DNA from: Hydrogenophaga sp. SL48
Lineage (GTDB): Bacteria > Pseudomonadota > Gammaproteobacteria > Burkholderiales > Burkholderiaceae_C
Direction of reading: 5' to 3'
DNA length: 64,000 nucleotides
Assembly: GCF_021729865.1 (NCBI RefSeq)
Contig: NZ_CP063400.1
Span: 2,542,001-2,606,000 of the forward strand
Shown: in pieces, positions 46,426 through 56,800 of the stretch
How the letters are laid out: each line of letters starts with the position of its first letter
How positions within the stretch are numbered: position 1 is the stretch's first letter
Translations under genes and position numbers: made by a program
Notes under the pieces: model-generated
What the model was told of the DNA's origin: nothing
Database searches by the model: none
What the model saw: the letters and a program-made list of their open reading frames with translations, nothing else

Positions 46426-47534
46426 TGACCTTCAACCAAAAAACGCTGGCCTGGCGAACAACCTGTTCTGCACTCGTCAGCGCTGCGGCGTTGCTGAGTG
46501 CGCCCGCTCAAGCCACATCCACCCCCACCGACGGCGCACCACCCGCCCCGATCGTGGTGACCAGCTATGGTGCTTCGCCCGCCGCCATGGCCTTCGCCGA
46601 CGATCTCGCGCTGCGGCGCGGGCTGGATGTGGACTGGGTGCGGCAACAGCTCGGCGCGGCACAACGCCTGCCCAACGTGATCCGCCTGATGACACCGGCC
46701 CCGAGTGGCGCCCACAAGAACTGGGCGGCCTACCGTGCCCGCTTCATCGAGCCCGTCCGCGTGCGCGCCGGCCAGCGCTTCTGGGAAACAAACCGCGAGG
46801 CCCTGGCCCGGGCCGAAACCGAGTACGGCGTGCCCGCGAGCCTGATCGTCGGGGTGATCGGCGTCGAATCGATCTACGGCCAGCACACCGGCAACTTCCG
46901 CGTGATCGACGCACTGGCCACCCTGGCCTTCGACTTCCCCGCCGTGCACCCCCGCGCCGAAGCCCGGACCGAGTTTTTCCGGGGCGAGCTGGAGCAGTTC
47001 CTGAGCCTCACCCAGCGCACCGGCATGGACCCTCAGGCGGTGCGCGGCAGCTACGCCGGCGCCATGGGCTGGCCACAGTTCATGCCCAGCAGCTGGACCA
47101 AGTTCGCCGTTGATTTCGACGGCGACAGCAAGGTCGACCTCTTCAACAGCCCCGCCGACGTGATCGGCTCCGTGGCCAACTACTTCAAGGCCTACGGCTG
47201 GCAGACCGGCCAGCCCACGCACTACCCCGTCGCATTCGATGCGACACGGCTCGACAAGGACGGCCTGCTCGCCCCCGACATCCTGCCCACGTTCGGGGTC
47301 GAGAGCTTCACCGCCAAAGGGGCGGTGCTCGAAGGCCCCGCCCTGCAACACACCGGCAAGCTGGCGCTGATCGAGCTGCAGAACGGCGACCCCGCCAACG
47401 GCGGCGCCCCGGCCACCTACCTCGCGGGCACCGACAACTTCTATGTGATCACGCGCTACAACTGGAGCAGCTACTACGCGCTGGCGGTGATTGAATTGGG
47501 GCAAACCGTGCAGGCCTTGGTGGAACGCCAGTAG
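46425..47534 (+). CDS. mltB: Lytic murein transglycosylase B
   Basis: 369 residues with an N-terminal signal peptide (about 1-30) lacking an obvious lipobox. The catalytic Glu is in LIVGVIGVESIYGQHTGNFRVIDAL; GSYAGAMGWPQFMPSSWTKFAVDFDGDSKVDLFNSPADVIGSVANYF is the MltB signature. It cleaves glycan strands forming 1,6-anhydromuropeptides. Translational coupling to tgpA ties that operon to peptidoglycan turnover. Convergent with the transglutaminase-like gene at 47684. Confidence 0.93.
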   Translation: MTFNQKTLAWRTTCSALVSAAALLSAPAQATSTPTDGAPPAPIVVTSYGASPAAMAFADDLALRRGLDVDWVRQQLGAAQRLPNVIRLMTPAPSGAHKNWAAYRARFIEPVRVRAGQRFWETNREALARAETEYGVPASLIVGVIGVESIYGQHTGNFRVIDALATLAFDFPAVHPRAEARTEFFRGELEQFLSLTQRTGMDPQAVRGSYAGAMGWPQFMPSSWTKFAVDFDGDSKVDLFNSPADVIGSVANYFKAYGWQTGQPTHYPVAFDATRLDKDGLLAPDILPTFGVESFTAKGAVLEGPALQHTGKLALIELQNGDPANGGAPATYLAGTDNFYVITRYNWSSYYALAVIELGQTVQALVERQ

Positions 47535-47597
47535 CGCCTGGAAATGTCAGCCATTCCACGGCTCCTGAGCACCACCTGAGGCATGCAACGGTGCACA

Positions 47598-47680
47598 CCA
47601 GGGCACCGCCGGGCCGGCTTCGCCGGACGGCCAGTGCCGCCCCCTTGAGGGGGTAGCGCGAAGCGCTGCGGGGGTGTTCC
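47598..47680 (-). repeat. Structured stop-adjacent repeat, copy 5
   Basis: On the minus strand it starts a few bases after the stop of the transglutaminase-like gene (47684). AACACCCCC start, AGCGC-TTC-GCGCT, CCCCCTCAAGGGGG and CCGGC-GAA-GCCGG hairpins, ending CGGCGGTG. It fills the gap to the convergent mltB. Confidence 0.8.
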
Positions 47681-47683
47681 AGA

Positions 47684-48520
47684 TCAAGCCCAGGGTCCGA
47701 TCCGGATGTCCACGTCCATGCTTTCTTCGCCCCCGCCGCGGCGCAGCCCCTTGATCGGCAAGCAGGCGGTGTAGTCGGTGGCGGCGGCCAGGCGGGTGTG
47801 GCGCTGATCGGTGGGGCAGCGGTGCGTGACGTCGAGGCTGATCCAGCGGCGCGTGGCCGGGTCCAGGCACACGTCGGCCCAGGCGTGGCTGGCGAGGTCG
47901 GGTTCGTTGGCCGCGTAGAAATAGCCGCTCACGTAACGCGCCGGCAGGCCGATGCTGCGGCACACGGCCACCATCACATGGGCCTGGTCCTGGCACACAC
48001 CGAGCTCCCAGTCGAACGCTTCGAGCGCGGTGGTCTCCACGCCGGTGCTGCCCTTGCGGTACTGCACCTTGTCCGCCACGGCGCTGGCCAGGGCCACGAG
48101 GTCGGCCACGCCGGGCAGCTCACCGCGCGCGCGCGCCGCCATCAGCGAGGGCACGGTCTGCATGGCCCACAGGGCCATGCGCGGGTGCGGCTCAGCCAGC
48201 GGTGTGGAGCGCAGGTAAAACGAGGGGTGCGGCAGTGTCGGCGGGTCGGTGAACTCGGCCACGCCGTGGGTCACCACCGTGCCCATGGCCGAGATGCTGT
48301 TCTCGCGCAGGTTCTGCTCGGGCCGGGCCACGAGGCTGAAGCTGTGCACGCGGTTGCCTTCGGTGTCGGGCTGCGGGTGCAGCGTGCCGGGGGTGCGGAT
48401 CTCCCAGTACTCCACCGTCTGGCAGGCGCTGCTGACGGGCCACAGGTGCAGGGTCTGCACCGTGTAGAGCAGCGGCTGGCTGTAGCGGTAGAGGGTGTTG
48501 TGGTGGATGACCAGTTTCAT
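47684..48520 (-). CDS. Bacterial transglutaminase-like cysteine protease (BTLCP), minus-strand set
   Basis: 278 residues. The N-terminal beta domain of the family (MKLVIHHNTLYRYSQPLLYTVQTLHLWP) precedes a transglutaminase core with Cys176 in LGVCQDQAHVMVAVCRSIGLPARYVSGYF, His in ASHAWADVCL and Asp in ISLDVTHRC. Cytoplasmic by lack of a signal peptide. It lies 198 bp after the alpha-E gene and 560 bp after its ATP-grasp partner's stop-side neighbour, in the same direction, forming the usual three-gene set. Predicted to hydrolyse or transfer the peptide made by the ligase. Confidence 0.85.
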   Translation of the reverse strand: MKLVIHHNTLYRYSQPLLYTVQTLHLWPVSSACQTVEYWEIRTPGTLHPQPDTEGNRVHSFSLVARPEQNLRENSISAMGTVVTHGVAEFTDPPTLPHPSFYLRSTPLAEPHPRMALWAMQTVPSLMAARARGELPGVADLVALASAVADKVQYRKGSTGVETTALEAFDWELGVCQDQAHVMVAVCRSIGLPARYVSGYFYAANEPDLASHAWADVCLDPATRRWISLDVTHRCPTDQRHTRLAAATDYTACLPIKGLRRGGGEESMDVDIRIGPWA

Positions 48521-48637
48521 GGGGTACCGGGATGGCACAAGGGAAAAGCCCCAGGTTGTCCAAGAGCCCCGCATGGTACCTGCCGCCGCCGTCCAGAAGA
48601 CACACAGCGAGCAGGGCAACCCCTGCGCGCCACAGCG

Positions 48638-48718
48638 CGCCCCAGGGCACAGCTGGGCCGGCTTTGCCGGACAGCCCGTGCCGCCCCTTGGGGGTGACGC
48701 GAAGCGGCGCGGGGGGAC
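48638..48718 (-). repeat. Structured stop-adjacent repeat, copy 6
   Basis: On the minus strand it begins immediately after the alpha-E gene stop. CCCCCCGCGCC start, CGCTTCGCG, CCCCCAAGGGG-type and CCGGC-AAA-GCCGG hairpins. Sense orientation relative to the upstream gene. Confidence 0.75.
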
Positions 48719-49681
48719 CTAATGCACCGTCGGCACCAGGAAGTCCTGGCTGATGCGGCCACCCAGCTCGTTCACGCGGTCGAGGAACTGTGTGAGGAAG
48801 GCGTGCAGACCGGTGGACAGGATTTCGTCGATGCGGGCGTACTGCAGGTCGGCCTTGAGCTTGCCGGCGCGGCGCAGCGTTTCACCCGATGTGTCGTTGG
48901 CCACCACGGCCAGGTTGCTCACCACCTCGTTCATGCTGGCAGCGAGGCTGCGCGGCATGTCCGGGCGCAGGATCAGCAGCTCGGCCACGCGCTCGGGCGT
49001 GATCACGTCCCGGTAGACCTTGCGGTAGACCTCGAAGCCGGAGACCGAGCGCAGGATCGCGCTCCAGTGGTAGAAGTCATACTCCTGATCCTGCTCGCTG
49101 GCGGCGCCGAAGAAGTCGCTCTGCACCGCGTGGAACTTCACGTCCAGCAGGCGCGCCGTGTTGTCGGCCCGCTCCAGGAACGAGCCCATGCGGTAGAAGT
49201 GGAAGGCCTCGTCCTGCAGCATGGTGCCCACCGCCACGCCACGCGAGAGGTGCGAACGGTGCTTGACCCATTCGAAGAACGCGCCGGGGTCGCGCTCGAA
49301 CTCCTTGGACTTGAGGTAGCCCGCGAGCTTGAGCCAGGTGGCGTTCTGCGTTTCCCACAGCTCGGTGGTCAGCGCGCCGCGCACGGCACGGGCGTTCTCG
49401 CGGGCGGCCCGCAGGCAGGAACAGATGCTCGACGGGTTGGACTCGTCGCGCACCATGAAGTCCATGACGTTGCGCGGCGTGATGTCCTGGCCGTATTTGG
49501 CGGTGTAGCTCGGCATCAGCTCGCTGATGACCAGCAGGCCTTCCCAGCCCACCTGGGCCACGGCGGCGGACTGCGGCAACAGGGAGGTCTGGTAGTTGAT
49601 GTCGAGCATGCGCGCGGTGTTCTCGGCACGCTCGGTGTAGCGGGACATCCAGAAGAGGTGGTCGGCGGTGCGTGAAAGCAT
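48719..49681 (-). CDS. Alpha-E domain protein, minus-strand set
   Basis: 320 residues, almost entirely helical. The family start MLSRTADHLFWMSRYTERAENTARML is followed by repeated helical motifs (SFLERADNTARLLDVKFH). Alpha-E domains are found beside or fused to circularly permuted ATP-grasp ligases; their role is unknown. ATG at 49681 is 2 bp from the stop of the ATP-grasp gene, so the two are coupled. A paralogous domain is the C-terminal half of the protein at 57536. Confidence 0.88.
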   Translation of the reverse strand: MLSRTADHLFWMSRYTERAENTARMLDINYQTSLLPQSAAVAQVGWEGLLVISELMPSYTAKYGQDITPRNVMDFMVRDESNPSSICSCLRAARENARAVRGALTTELWETQNATWLKLAGYLKSKEFERDPGAFFEWVKHRSHLSRGVAVGTMLQDEAFHFYRMGSFLERADNTARLLDVKFHAVQSDFFGAASEQDQEYDFYHWSAILRSVSGFEVYRKVYRDVITPERVAELLILRPDMPRSLAASMNEVVSNLAVVANDTSGETLRRAGKLKADLQYARIDEILSTGLHAFLTQFLDRVNELGGRISQDFLVPTVH

Positions 49682-49683
49682 GA

Positions 49684-51123
49684 TCAGTCTTCCAGAATCC
49701 AAGTGTCTTTTGTACCGCCGCCCTGTGACGAGTTGACGACGAGCGAACCTTCCTTCAGCGCCACACGGGTGAGGCCCCCGGGCACCATCTGCACCTCCTT
49801 GCCACTCAGCACGAAAGGGCGCAGGTCGATGTGGCGCGGCGCCACGCCGCTCTCCACGTACGTGGGGCAGGTGGACAGGCTGAGCGTGGGCTGCGCAATG
49901 TAGCCCTCGGGCTTGGCCCGCACCACGGCGCGGAATTCGTCCACCTCGGCCTTGGTGGCCGCGGGGCCCACCAGCATGCCGTAGCCGCCGGCGCCGTGCA
50001 CCTCTTTCACCACCAGCTCGGCCATGTGGTCGAGCATGTATTTCAGGTCGTCCGGGTTGCGACCCATGAAGGTCGGCACGTTGTTCAGGATCGGTTTCTG
50101 TCCCAGGTAGAACTCGATCATCTTGGGCACGTAGGGGTAGATCGACTTGTCGTCCGCCACGCCCGTGCCGACGGCATTGCAGATGGTCACGTTGCCGCTG
50201 CGATAGACGCCGAGCAGGCCGGCACAGCCCAGCGTGGACGTGGGTCGGAACACCAGCGGGTCGAGGAAGTCGTCGTCCACGCGGCGGTAGATCACGTCCA
50301 CGCGGCGCGGGCCCTTGGTGGTGCGCATGTAGACGAAGTTGTCTTTCACGAACAGGTCCTGCCCCTCGACCAGCTCGATGCCCATCTGCTGCGCGAGGAA
50401 GGCGTGTTCGAAGTAGGCACTGTTGTACATGCCGGGCGTGAGCACCACCACCGTCGGCTCGGCCGTGGTGGCGGGGCTCACGGCGCGCAAGGTTTCGAGC
50501 AACAGGTCGGGGTAGTGGGCGACCGGGGCCACGCGGTTCTGGCCGAACAGGTCGGGGAACAGCCGCATCATCATCTTGCGGTCTTCCAGCATGTAGCTCA
50601 CCCCGCTGGGCACGCGAAGGTTGTCTTCGAGCACGTAGTACTCGCCCTCGCCCTGGGCGTTGGGCGCACGCACGATGTCGACGCCCGAGATGTGCGAGTA
50701 CACGCCGCCCGGCACGTCCACGCCCATCATCTCGGGGCGGAACTGCGCGTTCTGGAAAATCTGGTCGGCCGGGATGTGGCCGGCCTTGATGATCTCCTGG
50801 TCGTGGTAGACGTCGTGGATGAAGCGGTTGAGCGCGGTCACGCGCTGCACCAGGCCCTGCTCCATGCGCTTCCACTCGTGCGAAGGGATGATGCGCGGGA
50901 TCAGGTCGAAGGGGATCAGGCGCTCGGTGCCGGAGCCGTCCTCGTCCTTGGCGCCGTACACCGCGAAGGTGATGCCGACGCGGCGGAAGATCATTTCCGC
51001 CTCCTCGCGCCGTGCCGCCATCACCTCTGCGGGTTGCTGCGCCAGCCAGTTGGCGTAGGCCTGGTAGTGAGCCCGCACCTCGGAAGGCGAAGCGTTCATC
51101 TCGTCAAACATCGGTCGGCTCAT
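49684..51123 (-). CDS. Circularly permuted ATP-grasp ligase, minus-strand set
   Basis: 479 residues. Diagnostic stretches are LIPFDLIPRIIPSHEWKRMEQGLVQRVTALNRFIHDVYHDQEI, SGVDIVRAPNAQGEGEYYVLEDNLRVPSGVSYMLEDR, TPGMYNSAYFEHAFLAQQMGIELVEGQDLFV and KEVHGAGGYGMLVGP (ATP-binding Lys/Gly loop in permuted position). Members are predicted carboxylate-amine ligases making amide or peptide bonds. First of the ATP-grasp, alpha-E, transglutaminase trio; comEC lies 96 bp upstream in the same direction. Confidence 0.88.
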   Translation of the reverse strand: MSRPMFDEMNASPSEVRAHYQAYANWLAQQPAEVMAARREEAEMIFRRVGITFAVYGAKDEDGSGTERLIPFDLIPRIIPSHEWKRMEQGLVQRVTALNRFIHDVYHDQEIIKAGHIPADQIFQNAQFRPEMMGVDVPGGVYSHISGVDIVRAPNAQGEGEYYVLEDNLRVPSGVSYMLEDRKMMMRLFPDLFGQNRVAPVAHYPDLLLETLRAVSPATTAEPTVVVLTPGMYNSAYFEHAFLAQQMGIELVEGQDLFVKDNFVYMRTTKGPRRVDVIYRRVDDDFLDPLVFRPTSTLGCAGLLGVYRSGNVTICNAVGTGVADDKSIYPYVPKMIEFYLGQKPILNNVPTFMGRNPDDLKYMLDHMAELVVKEVHGAGGYGMLVGPAATKAEVDEFRAVVRAKPEGYIAQPTLSLSTCPTYVESGVAPRHIDLRPFVLSGKEVQMVPGGLTRVALKEGSLVVNSSQGGGTKDTWILED

Positions 51124-51219
51124 GGGCGTTTTTCTCCTGCAGACAGCATAGCAAGGAGTGGGCCAGCGGTGTGAGAGTGGCCCCAAAGCAGTGCGCCTCC
51201 CCGCGAGGGAATGGACCGA

Positions 51220-53685
51220 TCAATCCATGGGTCTGGCGGGTGGAGCATCCGTGTCCGTGTCCGGTTCACCCGGTGGTGAGGGCTCCGGCCCGGTGGGCGC
51301 ATCAAAGTGGTGCCAATAGCGCCGCGCGGCCTGCCGGTGGCAATGCACCGTGTTGGGCTGTTCGCTGCGCCACAGGGCCGCACCGCATTGGGGCGACTCG
51401 ACCCAGGTGAGCCGCCGCGCCCGGTAGCGATCCAGCACCACCGGGGCCGGGTGGGCAAACCGGTTGCGGTAGCCCGACTGGATCAGCACCTGCCGGGGGC
51501 GCAGGGTGTTGAGCAGCACCGGGCTGCTGGAACTGGCGCTGCCGTGGTGCGGCGCCAGCATCAGGCTGGCGCGCAGTTCGGGCCGCGCCATGGCCAGGCG
51601 GGTTTCGCCCTCGGCGTCCAGATCGCCGCTGAGCCAGGCAGCCTCCTTCGCATTGCTCACCCGCAGCACGCAGGACATGGCGTTGGTCGATCGCAGCCCC
51701 TGCCCATCGGGGCCGTACAGCCCGGGCGCCGGGTGCAGCACCTCGAAGTCCACACCGTCCCACGCCCAGCGCTGGCCCGCCACGCAGCGCTCGCCCTCGC
51801 CAAACGACGACAGCCAGCGCGCGCCGGGCCAGGCGGCGCGCACGGCCGCCGTGCCGCCCGAGTGGTCGCTGTCGCGGTGGCTCACCACCACCGTGTCGGG
51901 CGCCTCGCCCAGCGCGCGCAGCAGGGGCACCACCACGCGCTGGCCGGCGTCGCTGTCGCTGCCGTGGCGCGGCCCGGTGTCGTAGAGCAGGCTGTGGTTC
52001 GCGGTGCGCACCAGCACCGCGCTGCCCTGCCCCACGTCGATCGCCATGACCTCGAAGGCGCCCTCGGGCGGGCGCGTCGGCTGCCATGCCAGCACCGGCC
52101 ACAGCAGCACCACGCCCGCCAGGCGCAGCGCCCAGGGCAGGCGCAACACCAGCAGCACACCCCCCACCACCCCGGCCACCGCCAGCGACATGGGCGGGAT
52201 GGCGCGAAACACCGCCGCCCAGGGCCATTGCGCCAGCCAGGCCAGCCACATGCCCAGGCCCTGCACCGCCCACGCCGCTGCGTCCCACAACGGCGACAGC
52301 AGCACGCCCGCGAGCGCCAGCGGCGTGACCACCAGCGTCACCCAGGGGATCGCGAGCAGGTTGGCCACCAGCCCGATCAGAGAGACCTGGCCAAACAGCA
52401 ACAAGGACAGGGGCGCGAGTGCGACGGTGATGGCAGCCTGCTCGCGCAGCATGCCGAGCGCCGACCCGCCCCAGCGCCGCCAGTGGGGCACCGCGTCCAG
52501 CGGATCGTCCCGCTCCCCCCGGGCACCCGAGGCAAACAGGATGCCCACCGCGACGAAGCTCAGCCAGAACCCCGGCTGCATCAGCGCCCAAGGGTCGAGC
52601 AGCAGCACCACCGCCATCACCAGCGTCCACACCGCGGGCCAGGGCCACCGCCGCGCCGACAGTCGCAACGCGACCACCACGGCCAGCATCAGGACCGTGC
52701 GCTGGGCGGGAACGCCCCAGCCCGAGAACAGCGCGTAGGCCGCCGCGAGCGCCAGGCCGCCCCAACCCGCCGCCACCGGGACCGGCAGCACCAGCAAGGC
52801 GCGCGGCCATGCCCGGCCCAACCGCCGCCAGAGCCGCCCCAGCAGCGCCGTGGCCAGCCAGGCAAACAGGGTGACGTGCAGGCCTGAGATGCTCATCAGG
52901 TGGGCCACGCCGGTGCTTCGGAACAGGGTCCAATCGCTGTGGTCGATGGCGCTCTGGTCACCCACCACCAGCGCGGCCAGCACACCGGCGCTGCGCGGAT
53001 CGTCCACCCGCTGGTGGATGCGCTCGCTCACCGCCTGCCTCGCGGCCTCCACGGGGTGCCACCCGCTCGCGCCGAGCCGCGCCGGCCGAGGATCGCGGGG
53101 TCCGTTGCGCACGTAGCCGGTGGCGCCGATGCCGCTCTCCCAGAGCCAGCGCTCGCGGTCGAACCCATGGGGGTTGCTGTTGCCGTGCGGACGGCGCAGG
53201 CGCACGGTCAGGCGCCAGCGGTCGCCGGCGCGCCAGACCGGCCCGGCGCCGACCACACCCCGGCTGTACCAGCCCAGCTGCAGCAAGGCGGGCAGGTGCA
53301 GGGGCTGGCCGTCCCGGGCGGCGGACTCCAGCGCGAACTCGAAACGCACGCCGTCGGCGCTGCGCTGCGGCAGCGAGGCCACGCGCCCCGTGACCTCGAG
53401 GTCGATGCCTTCGAGCGCCGGGGGCAGCGCCTGGGCCGCGAAATGCGCGGCCCGTACCCCCGTCAGTCCCGCGCCCGCCAGGGCGCCCGCGCAGAGGGCG
53501 ATGGCGACACCGGTGGCGTGCCACCCGTTTCCGCGTCGGCCCCAGCGCAGCGCCAGCCCACCCAGGACAGCGGCACCCAGCAGCCCGATCGCGTACACCC
53601 GCATCGGCCACAGCACCGCCTGCTGCAGTTGAAGCGCCACACCCAGCACCCAGCCGGGCAGGACCGCCAGCGCGACCCAGGCCAT
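51220..53685 (-). CDS. comEC: ComEC/Rec2 DNA-uptake channel
   Basis: About 821 residues. N-terminal helices and DUF4131-like beta domain (about 30-200); competence domain with GDQSAIDHSDWTLFRSTGVAHLMSISGLHVTLFAWL and some ten helices (about 230-530); C-terminal metallo-beta-lactamase domain with DVGQGSAVLVR and VVSHRDSDHSGG, and MLAPHHGS. It forms the inner-membrane channel for single-stranded DNA in transformation. The start is ATG at 53685; TTG at 53700 is possible. It shares a 144-bp divergent control region with the transglutaminase-DUF2126 gene. Confidence 0.92.
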   Translation of the reverse strand: MAWVALAVLPGWVLGVALQLQQAVLWPMRVYAIGLLGAAVLGGLALRWGRRGNGWHATGVAIALCAGALAGAGLTGVRAAHFAAQALPPALEGIDLEVTGRVASLPQRSADGVRFEFALESAARDGQPLHLPALLQLGWYSRGVVGAGPVWRAGDRWRLTVRLRRPHGNSNPHGFDRERWLWESGIGATGYVRNGPRDPRPARLGASGWHPVEAARQAVSERIHQRVDDPRSAGVLAALVVGDQSAIDHSDWTLFRSTGVAHLMSISGLHVTLFAWLATALLGRLWRRLGRAWPRALLVLPVPVAAGWGGLALAAAYALFSGWGVPAQRTVLMLAVVVALRLSARRWPWPAVWTLVMAVVLLLDPWALMQPGFWLSFVAVGILFASGARGERDDPLDAVPHWRRWGGSALGMLREQAAITVALAPLSLLLFGQVSLIGLVANLLAIPWVTLVVTPLALAGVLLSPLWDAAAWAVQGLGMWLAWLAQWPWAAVFRAIPPMSLAVAGVVGGVLLVLRLPWALRLAGVVLLWPVLAWQPTRPPEGAFEVMAIDVGQGSAVLVRTANHSLLYDTGPRHGSDSDAGQRVVVPLLRALGEAPDTVVVSHRDSDHSGGTAAVRAAWPGARWLSSFGEGERCVAGQRWAWDGVDFEVLHPAPGLYGPDGQGLRSTNAMSCVLRVSNAKEAAWLSGDLDAEGETRLAMARPELRASLMLAPHHGSASSSSPVLLNTLRPRQVLIQSGYRNRFAHPAPVVLDRYRARRLTWVESPQCGAALWRSEQPNTVHCHRQAARRYWHHFDAPTGPEPSPPGEPDTDTDAPPARPMD

Positions 53686-53829
53686 GTTCAGGTCCGGCAA
53701 GGTGGCGGGCGACCCGCCACCCGTTCATACTGCGATGGCGCGGGACTTGCTAGCCCACGCCTGAGCCCTGCGGGCAGCCATGTCGCCTGCACCACCATTT
53801 TTTGCCTCCCTGTTGAAAGTGATCCCAGC

Positions 53830-56800
53830 ATGGCCATCCACGTTGCCCTGAGCCACATCACCCATTATCGGTACGACCGACTGGTCAAACTCGGTCCCCA
53901 GGTGGTGCGCCTGCGCCCTGCGCCGCACAGCCGCACCAAGGTGCTGTCGTACTCGCAGAAGATCGAACCCGCGGGCCATTTCATCAACTGGCAGCAAGAC
54001 CCGTTCGCCAACTACCAGGCCCGCCTGGTGTTCCCCGAGCCCACCACCGAGTTCAAGGTCACCATCGACCTGGTGGTCGAGATGGCGGTGCACAACCCCT
54101 TCGACTTCTTCCTGGAGCCGCGTGCCGAGGAATACCCCTTCACCTACGAAGCCTCGCAGACCCAGGAGCTCGCGCCCTACCTCGCCACCGCGCCGCTGAC
54201 CGACGAACTCAAGGCCTACCTCGCCCAGGTGGACCTGAAAAAGCGCCGCACCATCGACTTCCTGGTCGACGTGAACCAGATGCTCCAGCGCGACATCTCG
54301 TACACCATCCGCATGGAGCCGGGTGTGCAGACACCCGAACAGACGCTGAAGCTGAAAAGCGGCTCCTGCCGCGACACCGGCTGGCTGCTGGTGCAGATGC
54401 TGCGCCACCTCGGCCTGGCCGCGCGCTTCGTCTCGGGCTACCTGATCCAGCTCGCGCCCGACGTGAAAAGCATCGACGGCCCGAGCGGCCCCGAGAAAGA
54501 TTTCACCGACCTGCACGCCTGGTGCGAGGTCTTCCTGCCGGGCGCCGGCTGGATCGGCCTCGACCCGACCTCCGGCCTGCTGGCCGGTGAAGGCCACATC
54601 CCGCTGGCCTGCACGCCACAGCCCTCCAGCGCCGCGCCGGTGGAAGGCGCCATGGACAAGTGCGAGGTCGAGTTCGAGCACCACATGGGCGTGACCCGCG
54701 TCTACGAATCGCCGCGCGTGACCAAGCCCTACACCGAAGAACAGTGGGCCAGCGTGGTCGCGCTGGGCAAGCAGGTCGACGCCGATCTGGTGAAGCACGA
54801 CGTGCGCCTCACCATGGGCGGCGAGCCGACCTACGTGGCCGTGACCGACCGCGACGCCGCCGAGTGGAACACCGACGCCCTCGGCCCCACCAAACGCGGC
54901 TACGCCACCGAACTGCTGGGCCGCCTGCGCGAGCAGTACGGCCACGGCGGCTTCGTGCACATGGGCCAGGGCAAGTGGTACCCGGGCGAGCAGCTGCCGC
55001 GCTGGGCACTGTCCATCTTCTGGCGCGCCGACGGCCAGCCTTGCTGGCACAACCCGGCCCTGCTGGCCGACGAACGCGACCCGGCGAAGTACGACGCCGA
55101 CGACGCGCGCCGCTTCACGCAGGCGCTCGCGCGCAAGCTCGGCGTGTCCACACAGTACATCACCCCCGGCTACGAGGACACCTGGTACTTCCTCTGGCGC
55201 GAACGCCGCCTGCCGGTGAACGTGGACCCCTTCGACGCCAAGCTCGACGACGAGCTGGAACGCGCGCGCCTGCGCCGTGTGTTCACGCAAGGGCTGGACG
55301 CCACGGTCGGCTACGTGCTGCCGCTGCAGGCCGACGGCGACGGACCACCCTCCCAACACGGCCAGAGCGCCTACCACCGCGTGTCGGGAACGCAGTGGTC
55401 CACCGGCCCCTGGTTCTTCCGCGACGAGCGCATGTACCTCGTGCCCGGCGATTCGCCCATGGGCTACCGCCTGCCGCTGGATTCGCTGCCCTGGGTATCG
55501 GCCGCCGATTACCCGTACCACATCGAGCAGGACCCACACACCGCGCGCGACCCGCTGCCGAGCGGCGCCACCGTGAAACACCAGGTGTCACCGCACCAGG
55601 TGGGCGGAGGTTTTGCCGAAGGCGGCATGGTGTCCCTGCAGGGCACGGACTTCCATGCCAGCGGCGCGTCCGCCGATGGCCAAAGTGCCGGCCCGGGCGC
55701 CGCGCCCGCGCAGGCCCTGTCGTCGAAGTTCCCGCAGCGCAATCAATCGGCCGCCTGGCTCACCCGCACCGCGCTGGTGGTCGAGTCGCGCGACCCGCAC
55801 CGCGCCAACGGACCCAAGGCCGAAAAAGCCGGTGGCGGCAAGACGCAGCACCTGTATGTGTTCATGCCGCCGATGCAGCGGCTCGAAGACTACCTGGACC
55901 TGCTCTCGGCGGTGGAAGACACGGCCGAGAAGCTGGGCATGACCATCGTGCTCGAAGGTTACCCGCCGCCGCGCGACCCGCGCCTGAAGATGCTGCAGGT
56001 CACGCCCGACCCGGGCGTGATCGAAGTGAACATCCACCCCAGCAGCAGCTGGGACGAGCTGGTCGAGCGCACCGAGTTCCTGTACGAGGCCGCGCACCAG
56101 ACGCGCCTGTGCGCCGAGAAGTTCATGACCGACGGCCGCCACACCGGCACTGGCGGCGGCAACCACTTCGTGCTCGGCGGCGCCACGCCGGCCGACTCGC
56201 CCTTCCTGCGCCGGCCCGAGCTGCTGGGCAGCCTGGTCGCCTACTGGCACAACCACCCCTCGCTGTCTTATCTGTTCAGCGGCATGTTCATCGGCCCAAC
56301 CAGCCAGGCCCCGCGCGTGGACGAGGCGCGCAACGACCAGCTGTACGAGCTGGAGATCGCGCTGCAGGAGATCGCCAAACAAAGCAGCCGCTACGGGCAA
56401 GGCCCCACCGCCGGGCCGCCCCAAGGCGGGGCAGCCCCCCCGGGGGGCAGCGGACCACGCGCAGCGGGGGAGCGTGGGGGCGACAGCTTCATGCCGCCCT
56501 GGCTGGTGGACCGCACGCTGCGCAACATCCTGATCGACGCCACCGGCAACACGCACCGCAGCGAGTTCTGCATCGACAAACTCTTCTCGCCCGACTCGCC
56601 CACCGGCCGCCTGGGCCTGCTGGAACTGCGCGCGTTTGAAATGCCTCCGCACGCCCGCATGAGCATCGCCCAGCAGCTGCTGCTGCGCGCCCTGGTCTCG
56701 CGCTTCTGGCAGAAGCCGTTCAGCCAGAAGCTCACGCGCTGGGGCACCGAGCTGCACGACCGCTTCGTGCTGCCGACGTTCATCCGCATGGACTTCGAGG

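Noticed and set aside
52900-53829. A 310-codon N-terminal extension of the transglutaminase-DUF2126 protein
   Set aside because: It is antisense to comEC, low in sequence complexity, and the family-specific start MAIHVALSH at 53830 is clear.
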